Made by a program: the position numbers and the translations under genes
The notes under the pieces: generated by a model
What the model was told of the DNA's origin: nothing
The model's database searches: none
What the model saw: the letters and a program-made list of their open reading frames with translations, nothing else
Assembly: GCF_026914265.1 (NCBI RefSeq)
Contig: NC_069125.1
Span: forward strand, 26,077,595 to 26,141,594
From: Mya arenaria
Taxonomy: Eukaryota > Mollusca > Bivalvia > Myida > Myidae
Direction of reading: 5' to 3'
DNA length: 64,000 nt
In this document: positions 45,496-57,400 of the stretch, one piece after another
How positions within the stretch are numbered: the stretch's first letter is position 1
How the letters are laid out: the number at the start of each line of letters is the position of its first letter

Positions 45496-48400
45496 CTAAA
45501 ATTTATATTTCAAACATGAATGCAACACTCAAAAATTGTTTAATCAAGAATAAGAAACTCTTTGGATGATAAAAATGTACAGTGTACTAGAACACTTAAT
45601 GGTGTCAATCTGCATGTCGCATTAATGTCAGCCAAGGCTATCAGAAATGTTTGCGACTACCGCGCAGAAATTGTTAAATTTATGTATTCAAAATCAAAAA
45701 ACATAAATATGCCGGCGAGAAAAATCCAGTGGGTATAGCGTCGGCTTCTAGCAGTCGCATTTGTGCACTGAGGTGCCAATCGGTTAAAATGAGAAAGAAG
45801 TTAAGATGAAAAAGCACAACTGAGTGCCAGACCTCGTGATAACCAAAAATCACTTAATTCAAATCGTGTGTTCTACGTGAAAAAAACGAGACAACAGCTT
45901 TCTTAATTTCCTTACCTGTCCCTTATCAATGACGATAATCTTATCCGCCCTCTCCACGGTGCTTAACCTATGTGCGATGACAATAACTGTGCGTCCTGCC
46001 ATATTCCTGTAGAGCGCCTGCTGCACGAGAAACTCGGACTCGGCATCCAGTGCGCTCGTAGCCTCGTCAAGTAACAGGACACGTGGCTTCCTCAGTAGGG
46101 CTCGGGCAATTGCAATTCGTTGTTTTTGGCCCCCTGGTAAAATATAGTGTACTTGATTTCAACATATTATATTCAACATATCTCTCTATGTAAATATATA
46201 TTGTACACGTTAAATACAATTTCGATATTTGCATTAATATATTGAATCGGATTGAAATGAAAGCATAGCTTATAAAGTTTCTCTCTGTGAGAATTAAATT
46301 ACACATTATGCAGAATAATGAGAAGGTTAGACGATTTCAATTACATGTATATGTTGTTAATGAAAACATGCCGACTATTAGCTTAAGAAAACGAAAGAAT
46401 GCGTTTGAATTTATGTATAAGAATGATGATTTTGGCAACAAAAAGAAGAAAAGAGAGCATGGATGAAAACAAAAGTAGACAGAGTGAGAATAGTATGCAA
46501 GTTTGATGATAGTTAGATTGATGATAGTTGGGTACATATACCGTTTGTTGGAAAGGGTCAAGTCTGGGAATATAAGATAATCAGAAGTGTTTCGAGTCTT
46601 GTAAGAAGTTATGAACAAAACTGAAGATTTTAGAGTTGCTCTCGTTGTTAAGGGTGGGATCACTATTGAGAATGATATCAATGTCAACACGTGTGATTTT
46701 AGACATATCACGAATTAAAGTTTGTCCAATATCCGTATACAAGGGACAATGCAGGAAGGAGTGAGTGCTACTTTCAACTTCCCCACATTCGCATAGAGCA
46801 GAAATTATTATGTTTTTGCAAAGCAGGTGATAGTTAAGGGCACTACAACTAGTACGCAGTCGAGTGTGGAGTACCTGCAAGCGCAGCTACCGTTTTAATA
46901 GTATGGAGGGCAGACTGAAGATTGATTAGAAATAGATCTCTTGAAAGAAGCAATAGAAGGGCTGTCCCGCACATCCCGAGAAAGTTCATTCCATGCACGC
47001 ACAGAAGAAGGAAGGAAAAAGGAAAAGTAAGAACTAGTACATGACATAACCGTTCTTGTATTAGATGCATTTCGTAGTGGATAATTATGAGAACTAACAG
47101 TTTGGGGTGTAAGGGATGATAAATACTCAGGTACAAGGCCGTTGTCCATTTTATAGAAGAGAAATAGTTTGTGATTGAGTCGTCTCTCTGAAGAACAGAA
47201 ATAGATACTAGCTTTGTTGCCCCACATACGATTCTACCGGCCTCATTTTGGATCTTTTGAAGTTCAGTTTTTTCGTAGTCTGTACAATTATCCCAGACTG
47301 TATCAGCATATTCAAGAATTGGGCGAATGTATGAAAAATAGATAATTTCTAGACATTTTCTGTCCAAACAGAATTTTAGCTTTCGCCTGATGCATATGCT
47401 TTTGAGAGCTTTACTTCTAATGTACTCAAAGTGCTCGTGCCAAGTACAGTCACTTGAAAGGACAAACCAAGATGTTTGTGCGAGTTTGTTTCTGAAATTA
47501 GTTGACCATACATAGTTAACTCGGGATAGAAACGAGGTTGTCGTTTTCGGGAAAACAAATTTGACATAGTGTGCTTGTTGAAAAGTTCTTGTCTTTTATT
47601 AACCATTTAATGGGTTGAAGTAGAAAACCCATAGCACTGGTGTACGCTAGTAATACATATGCCACCTTAAGCTAAACAACAAATAAATACCACCATTATT
47701 TCTAAGCAAACTTGAGGGGTTCGGGGGGGGGGGTATAATTCTTCTAATATTGATAATTTATGTCATAATTCTTCTAATATTGATAATTTATGTCGATAAA
47801 AGGACCTTTTATAGGTTAAAAACAACAACCATATGATAGTACTGGTATCGTTTGATTAAAGTGAATGTATATTTATAATTACATGGACAATTGTTTGTTA
47901 TAATTACGTAGACAATTGTTTGTTTCAGTGTAACATTGCGATAAATTGCACCTAGTGAACTCTTAAAAATTCTAAGTAAAAGGAATATTTACTTTAAAGT
48001 AGTGAAATATCATTTTGTTCATTTTCCAACTTGCAAAGTGAAACAGAAATATTCAGTCTGAGAAGATAACTTTTGACCCCCCCTTCCCCCCAAAAAAAAA
48101 TGTGTATTACAAAAGACGGTCTTAATAATATGCTCTTTTTCAGAATTCAGTTATTTTGATGGAGTGTCAAACCTGCCAATGATTGGTAATCACAGGGTAG
48201 ATTATATTTACCTGCCATAACATATGCCCATACCTGACATTTGCACTCCTTTCTCTCCAGCCTGTGTATTGTATCCATCTTTTAGTTCCGAGATAAACTT
48301 GTGGGCGTTGGCCATCTCCGCAGCTTCCTGGACACTGGACATTGTCCACTCATGATCAGCTAGGCCATACCGGATATTCTCCTCTATGGTCCGAGCATAC

Positions 48401-51400
48401 AACACCGGTTCCTGGCCCACCAGGGAAATCTGTAATAAACACAAATAACGATGAGCTCCCGAATGAAATCAATGGTCACCTTGACCACCCATGGCAAGCT
48501 ATATCATACCAGATATTCTTATCAAGAATCCGAACATACAACATTAGCTTTCAGCCATCTGTATGGATATCTGTAAAACAGAATAACACATAGTAACCGT
48601 TATGGTCTCGTCCCAGTAGGGATATCTCTAATACAGTTTAACACAATGCGACATCTATATGCTTTCGATATCAAGGGTCACTTGGTAATTGAGACACTCA
48701 TGGTCAGCTAGGTCGCAATGGATTATAAGTATCTTCCATGACTGAGAGTGTAACATAGACTCATCCCAACCTGAGCATTAGCTGTTAAGTGGCAACGAGG
48801 TTTGCAGAGTTTCCGCAGAACACCCTGCGCGAGGGTTGGAAAGAACCTATCTAACACTAGCGGCTATGGTAGATGCTTTTTCTCCCACCTCAGTTAAACA
48901 AAATAAAGTTAAAATGTATTTTTTTCGCTGGAACTCTAGTGTGCGTTGTGAAAACAATGTGCGTATCGATATGTGATAATTCGTGGTTGTCATGGATATG
49001 CGCGCAATGATTCAGATTATGTAAATAGTCAAATCGTTCTTTAATTAGTCCTGAGGAGAGTGCAGAATTATTTCTTGAATGCTGCAGGCAAACTTTTTAT
49101 GGTGCCATTTGAAGCGAGATATAACTAATTTGGATTTTAAATATTTTCACAAGACAAATTGAATGTTTCCATGATGCTACAGATTACGGTCTTCAACAAG
49201 GGAGGTTATTGAGTGATGACAATAAAAATGGAGTTCCAAACGGGTACTTATTTTATCTTTGCCCGTGAGCAAGATAAGGATTTCCAGCACGGCCAAATTA
49301 TTAGATAAACTTATCTGAGTTGGGAGAAAAGAATATCCAGCATGGCCAAATATTTGGATCTACTTTGTCTGAGATGGGACAAATTCTCATCTATGTTCGT
49401 GGAAAACAAAACTGGCTCCGGGACCACTAGGAATGTTTTAGAAAACAAAACAAAGGGTACACCAAGCGGATGCCAACCCTTCTATGTTTGTTGTTCCAAC
49501 TGATAAGAGATACAATTCAAGATTTATTTAAAATAGCCAATTGGCATTATATATATATGTGTATATTGCCACTAGTAATATAATATGTGCACTAAAAGGG
49601 TTTTATGATAATATGAGAAATGTTTTTTAGTTTTAGTTACGGTTTAAGTTATGACTACACGGTCTCAAAGGCTTCCAATTGCAATATCCATTTCATTATA
49701 TGACAACTATTAGTATTAGTATGGAAGCTGGGTTTTTTCACTAGATGTTTGGAACATGAAATGGATAGGCACGTTATGAAATGTATTATAGTTTTACATA
49801 TGTCGTTGGTTAAAACATATCACATATTTTTCTTTCAAACAATGTAAAAATGTTAAAGGGCAGATTTGTCAATAAGAATTTGCCAGATGCGGCTCATTTG
49901 TTTGCATTGGGATGACAAAATATCATTATTTCTCTTCTTTTGAATACTTGTTTTTGGAAAATAGTTTTTTCTAAGGAAATCAACCATAAAGAACTAAACA
50001 TTGATTCCGATAAATTCCGTAGTAAGGGACAAATAGGTAAGGCAACTAAATAAGATAACGTATATAATTAAGTTTTGATTTAAACAAAAATTATTTAAAG
50101 GTTTAAAGTACAACTTTAAAATCAAATATAGCAGGAGCTTAAGAAAATAAAGGTTTATTAAAATGAATTAGTATTGTTTACAAATCAATTCTTTGTATGA
50201 AAAGGATGCAGTTATGGAGGATAGCTTGCACAATCTACTGGATCAGCCCCGACACTTCCTTTTGCTGTTCGGAAAATAGAATGAAAATGCTCCCTGAAGT
50301 CGTTTCGTCCCTCATGCACAGAGTTCCTGTTCTCACAGTTCATGCTCCATAGCATACCCAGGAGACATGCTCTCAAGGATAAAAGTAGCATGCCTTCCTC
50401 TGTCCGCACGGAGACTGATGAGGATGAGAAGTGTACTGCCACCTTGTTTAGTTTATAAAGAACTACTGCATCAATCAAGAACCTCTCTTGTGTGGAATTT
50501 GATTCGTCGAAAATGATTATCAATCAGCTTGTATTAAATTATGTTGACATTTTAAATGGGGGAAAAGATATTTTGTGAACTTTCGGATCTCATTCTATAT
50601 TCCAGGTTTTTGAATTTGCACATCCCTTATTTGAAATTAGGTTTAAAAAAGGTTTAATAATTTTGTTGGCTTCTTTTTTGTTACGTTTGGGGAATGAAAA
50701 GAGTTAAAAAGTAAAAACGAAATATCTGAGTAAAATTGCGACTATATTTACCTGCTTATGCAGAAATCTATGATCATATGTGTGTATGGGCCGTCCATCT
50801 AGGAGCACCTGTCCACTGTCTGTCTCGTAGAAGTGCTCCAGCAGGTTTACGCACGACGTCTTGCCCCCACCACTACAGCCAACCAATGCTATGACCTCAC
50901 CGGGACATACCGAAAAACTGAGGTTCTGTGATATAAAATCATTTAATTATATTTACTAAATATGATTATCGGAGGGATAAACACCAAGTTTCATACGATG
51001 TGATATTTAACAAGAACACTTTAATCAGATGCTAACGTTCATCCGTCTTTTAGTCATTTTAGGGAAATATCTCAAGAAATACTCGATCATAGGAATTGTT
51101 TAACATGTGCATTTTGGCACAATGGGAGTGTGTATAAGTTTCATGTTCATATCTAAGACATTTTCTAAGGTTTGGCCAACATTAAATTGTTTGCATGACA
51201 GTGTCAAAGTCTGAGGCATCAATCTATGACTATTCATTCCCTGATCTCTTTAAAAAACAAACAAGCAAATCATTGGACTTTCTTAAGTTTATAAACGGTT
51301 CAGTTTTCAAGATGACTTCTTGACCATTGCATGAGTAAAATAACAAATCGTACAGCTATTCACACAGAATTTATTATTTTTGGAAATGGCATGAAAGTTT

Positions 51401-54400
51401 CAATGCATTGAAATTCTGTGGATCATGACAATTCAAATGCAAAGAACTGAAATCACTGGAATATTCCAGTTCATGTACTTTAAACCTTGGGAACCTGCTC
51501 ATCAAGCCTAAATGGGCAGGTGAGACACACGTCCCTGAACAAAATACGGCTCTGCACTCTGTGACATGACTGGATTCCTTTGCGAAGATAAACTCACCTA
51601 TATATTACATGTTCATACCTTGAGTACCTGTACATCAGGCCTGGATGGGTAGGTGAAACAGACGTCCCTGAACTCAATATGGCCCTGCACTTGATCACAT
51701 GACTGGGAATTTTGGTCACACTTGGACTGTTTCCCTTGCTGACGTTGGTCACCCTGATGATGTACATCCGGTTCTTGGTCTTTGGATCCTTGGTCATGTA
51801 TGGCTGGTACACGGTCTATGTACTCGAACACCTTCTCTGAGGCACCAGCTGCCTCCATCAGACCAGTGTATACAAAGCCCATAGACTGGAAAACATGTTA
51901 CCAAACAGAGGATTACGAGCACTTACAGTGAGTTAAAATATGTAGATTATGAGGGATCATGCCTTTACCAAGAAACATATGAATAAAACAGGATTATAAT
52001 GCAGACTACACATTGAATCGATATATTAGCCAGTATTATTATATGAAAATGTTAGACTCATTTGGAACGGTTATCCTGTACACCTATGGTATTGCTTTTA
52101 ACAAAAAAATATTTGGCATTTACAACAAACTGTTAAAGTTGAATTGATTTTTATATCAGTGTACCCATTTTTTATACTTCCAGCTTAAAATAATTCTGAG
52201 TAATAGCCACAGAAAGGGTATTGAAGAATGTGGTGATACTTAAGCATGCAGTTCCAAACTTACATTGAGACAATCCCCAAGCTGAATTTGGTAGAGTATA
52301 AAGGAGATAAGGGTTCCTCCAGTTAGATGACCACTGATAACGAGATGACCACCATAGTACAGCACTGCTACGGTAAGACCTAGTTCAAACCACTGAAACA
52401 TATAAGTAAAGATCCCCCAGTTAAAACATAGTATTATACTGAATTTATTGCAACAACCCCAAGCTATAACGGGTCAAGTCTACAGGAGAAAGGAGTTCCT
52501 CAAGTAATACGTCCATCTATAACAAAATGACAATCAAAGTACAGCACTGCTATTGTAGGACCTAACTTAAACCACTGAAACAGAGCATATGTCTGAAATA
52601 CATTGAGAAGATCCCCCAGTTGAAACAGCGCATATCACTGAATATATGGAGACATCCCAACCTGTAATTAGAAAGTAGATGTACCTGTAACTTATATACA
52701 TTCAGCGCGCTCGACTACGCCACTATGACTTAGAAGTGAATACAATATTAAACCATGTAATATTACCAAGTTTGGTCCCTTTATGTCAAACCTAACTAAA
52801 ATTATTCGATACATAAGGTGACTTTGATGCTGCCCTCCCACCAGCCCGCCCAAACAATGACACAAGTCATTCAAATAACTTGATTTCCCATTATGAAAAT
52901 GTGGTTAAGAATATACAAATATGCCTTTCAAAAGAAAAAAAAGAAAACAACAACAACAAAAAAACCAAGGGCCATAATTTGTATTTAGGGTAAAATGGAG
53001 TTATGTTACTTGTTGTAAGATGGTCGTAAATAATTTTGAATTTTATAAAACGCATTGAATGAATGGTATAGAAGTTTTTTTTATTAAAATCCCATCTTGC
53101 CCTTAACATTTTCTTGCCTAAAACTTTATTTAGTCAATCAGGGGCCATAACTTGTATTAAGGATATGGAGTTATGTAACCTCATTGGGTAACGGTCCTGA
53201 ACAATTGTGTGAATTATGAAGGGTATAGAAGTAATTAATAAATATCCCAACCTGCCCTAAGTTCCATAGTCAATCAGGGGCCATAATTTGTATAAAAGAT
53301 AATATGAAGTTATCTAACCTCATTATGTGATGGCTCTGAACAACTGTGTGTTGTATTAAGTCAATTGAATGAATGGTATTGGAGTTTTAAGTGAAAATCC
53401 CAACTTGCCCTAAAACTTTAACCTGCCCTAAAACTTTAACCTAAGTCCATCAGGGGCCATAACTTGTATTAAGGATAATATGGGGTTATGTAACCTCATT
53501 GTGTGATGGTCCTGAACAACTGTGTAAAGTATTAAGTCAATTGAACAAAGGGTATAGAAGTTATTAATAAATATCCCAACCTGCCCTAAAACTTTAACCT
53601 AAGTTCCATAGTCAATCATGGGCCATAATCTGTGTAAAGAATAATATGGAGTTATCTAACCTCATCATGTGATGGCCCTGAACAACTGTGTGAAGTATTA
53701 AGTCAATTGAATGAAGGGTATTGGACTTATAAGTGAAAATCCCAACTTGCCCTAAAACTTCAACCGGACGCCGACGCTGGGCCGAGTAGTATAGCCCACC
53801 TATTCTTCGAATAGTTGAGCTAAAAACTATTAAGAGTTCATTATTCATTAAATAATTGATATTAACCACTATCTAATCGTTTCAATGTTAGCAGCCAAAA
53901 TAGCATGTGGACAACTTATCCAACATTAATGTAAGTGTCCGATGCGTCCAATTGTATAAAACTGGTCGATTCTTTAGTTTAGATTAAAGTCGCCAAAAAG
54001 ATATTCATTGGTCAAATTCTTTTTCAAATACTCTCTGTTGACCAATGAAATTGCTTTTATGTGAACACTAGCTTAAGGATAACCTGTTTTATACAATTGA
54101 CTGCATACTCTCACGGTCATTTTGTGGCAATAGATGTTCAGAGAAAATAAAGTTTCACATTTCACTTACCATGGAGCATATGGTGTACCCAGAGTACATG
54201 AAGGCCTGTTTCATGTAGAGTTTGAATGTTTCTGCAAGCTTGTCCGCATACCTCAGTACTTCCCCCACCTCGTTAGCGAAGCTTCGGACCGTCCTCATAG
54301 TGGAGCAAGCCTCTTCCGCTACATTGTTGGCCTCTGCTAGGCTGTTCTGGACCTTCTCGGCTAGAACCTGAGACAAATGTTGAGTCACATGTTTGCCAAA

Positions 54401-57400
54401 ACTGATAGGTTTCCTGTTACAAATAAGTTAATCTTTACATCTTCTGGGCCAAATAATTAAGCTGCTTTTCATCTCCTGAGCAAAAAGATCAAGCTTCTCG
54501 TTTTTGTTTAGGTTTTGAGTTTGTAAATTGTCTGTAATGTTCTTGTTGAGTTTCCTAGTCTAGTTTTTTTCAATTATATTTGGTAAATTTTCAGATATAG
54601 CTGTGCAGTAAAAACTAATATAGCTATAAATTAGACACAAAAAACTTAAAACATGTAAAGACATATATGCTCGTGACAGATGTATTCAGGTATTAAGTAT
54701 AATTAGTTAACTCTGTTATATTTATTAACAGACTATTATCCTATTTTAATCATCTGACTGTTTGAAAGACAATGGGTGTCTGGTCAATTTAACAATTCAA
54801 TTCCATACCTTATAATATTTTCCATACACATTTGAGATACCGATAATGAGAGGCAGTCCAATCAATGTGACAACAGTCAGTTGCCATGACAATTTCATCA
54901 TGAAGAATACCACGCCCCCCGCCTTTATGAAATTTCGCAGGAAGATGTTCACATTGAGTGCGAGGGCGTCACTCATTGTGGTCGTATCGGAAGTGAGGCG
55001 AGATGTTATGTCTCCTGTGAATCAGATATTAAAAATATTTTCACCAAAATTTCTCAACAAATCATTGTTTCTGAAGAAAATGTACACATTTAGAGCAAGG
55101 GTATCAATCATTGTGGTCGTGTCGGAGGTGAGGCGAAATGTTATATCTCTTGAGAAGCATATGTTACACAAATGTATCAGTAATTTAACCCAAATATATG
55201 AACTAATCATTGTTTCTCAAGAAATTGTACGCAATGAGGGCAATGGCATCATTCATTGTAGTCGTGTCGGAGGTAAGGCAAGATGACAACATATATCCTG
55301 TGAATAAGATCATTTTGATTATATAAAAAGTAAATTATTTCTCAATGATAACGAAACATTTCATTATAACGTTGTATTGATCACACTCGTTGGTATAACA
55401 TTAAAAAAGAATATGTATTTTATTGCAGAGAAACAAATGTATCCGCAGCAAACTCGCTCCTCCTTTTTGGTATTCCTGATTATGAATCTAACATGTTGTT
55501 TCATTTTCAGACAATCATTAATAACCTACAATGATTAGTTTAAATGTAATACAAATATTCATATAACAAAAGCATATATTGTGATACAAACATTACTATA
55601 CCTGTCTGCATTGTAGTCGATCAATTATTTTTCATCTTCATTGAATTATCATTAGAAAGAAACCTTATTCTCCACACCTGTCTGAACTTTGTCAAAGAAT
55701 CCAATCTCTTGTCTGAGGATGGCTGTGAACAGGGTATTCCTGATACGGATGTTGATTTTCCGCACTGCTATGAATAGACACAGGCCGCGGATACCGGCTG
55801 CAAGGGCACTGTAAAGTTAAATATTGAAGCATCACTATAATTTTTACTTACAAACATAAAATATTTTATCTTAATAAATCTACAGACTTCAAAAAACTTA
55901 AGCACCGATCATGATCGTCTAATGTTTATTGATTTTCATTGAAAATGTGAATTAACTCAATATTTTAGGGCAAATTTGTAGGCCTAGATACACAAGCGCA
56001 ACTGTTTCTGGCAACAACTGTAGTAAGATGCATGCAAACAACTATTTAGTAATAGCTATGTTTAAAAAATGGCACAAAAAGCCTAAAGCAACAATGACAT
56101 TTGATGCTGTGGCATTTTCTAAAAAGAAATTGAACATTAAGAATACTAACATACCTTCCAGCGGAAATGAGAGCCATGATGACAATGGCATGGGTAAACT
56201 CAGCCTGAGATTTGTCTATCACGATACCATCGACCACCCGTCCAGTGTAGAAGGGGATAAAAATCTCACCTAGGAAAACATGGAAAACACATTAAAATAG
56301 CCAATATCACTCCTGTTAAATGACATCGATGAAGTTTGCCTAGGACTTGTTGATATCAGTATTATCAACAGTCCGCCCAGGAGTCCAGTTTATGTAGTTG
56401 GGGAAGAATAATTCTAAAGAGGAAAATAAAGTAACGATGTTTCATGCCAATCGAACAACTTTTAAAACCATTCATACAACATATTATTTCTATGATCTAA
56501 AATGCAATTACTTAACAGTGTGGTCTGGCCAGGTACTTCTAGTGGTGGTGATGTGTCAAGTACAAGATACCTCTTTAACTGTGTGAGTAGTTCGCTCCAC
56601 AAACTTTTATCAACAGGTACAGCAACCTTACAGTGACTCAAATATACACATCTTCAAACTTTGTTTGCATGTGTTTAATTATAGCATTCAATGTACATGC
56701 ACGTATATGGACATATAGTCTATTCCATGTTTTACGGCGTACTATACCTGTTGCAGATAAGGTGAGGAATACAAAGCCAGTGGCGATCAGTGGCCAGTCT
56801 GGCATTGAGAATTTAACGATTCGCAGCACCGTTCCTTTCTTTACCTTTGAAGGTGCTGAAACAAAATACCATATTCTACAATAATGAAGCATCAAAATTG
56901 TTTCAGCAGATAACTATAAAGGATAATACTGTATATGCCTTTGAAATGAAAGCACCGGATTTTTTAATGGCAGTGTTTTTAACTGAATACTGTTCCTTAC
57001 ACTCCTACATGAATAAAAGTTCATTCTCATGAGTACTTTCAAACAGTGACAATAGAGAAATTCAATGAGATTTATAAAATCCAATTACCTGAACTTACCC
57101 GCTTTTTCTTTTCCATTTCCACTGTCATTGTTGTCATCATTCTGTAGATGCTTATCTTCAAATCCATCTGTATCTGCGTTTATCAACAACGTGTGATGTG
57201 AAGCATCATACTTGACGTTTCCAACTGCTCTCCATTGAAATATCACACATGTATCCGCAAATAACGTCCATCCAAACAAAGCCCAGAACCACTTATCGCC
57301 CATAAGTGTTTCATTTTCCGAGACACAAAGAAGTTTCACCAGTGTAAATATTGAGAAAATACATGAAAGACCAATTGTAAAATACAGCTTGGACTGAATT

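Larger units (their letters stand above)
48430..50751. other. ABCB9 intron 9-10, with exon-10 echoes and repeats
   Basis: Contains decayed partial copies of exon 10 (48,470-48,752), the second copy of the hairpin/MITE composite, a short common repeat near 49,452, and a moderately GC-balanced open segment at 50,212-50,523. The rest is AT-rich. Confidence 0.7.
52393..54169. other. ABCB9 intron 6, with exon-7 echoes and a tandem array
   Basis: Echoes of exon 7 at 52,440-52,660, then a ~170-bp tandem array at 52,960-53,830. The remainder is AT-rich. Confidence 0.7.

Noticed and set aside
46849..47367. Independent host gene in the ABCB9 intron
   Set aside because: The sequence is the C-terminal half of a LINE polyprotein, broken across frames.
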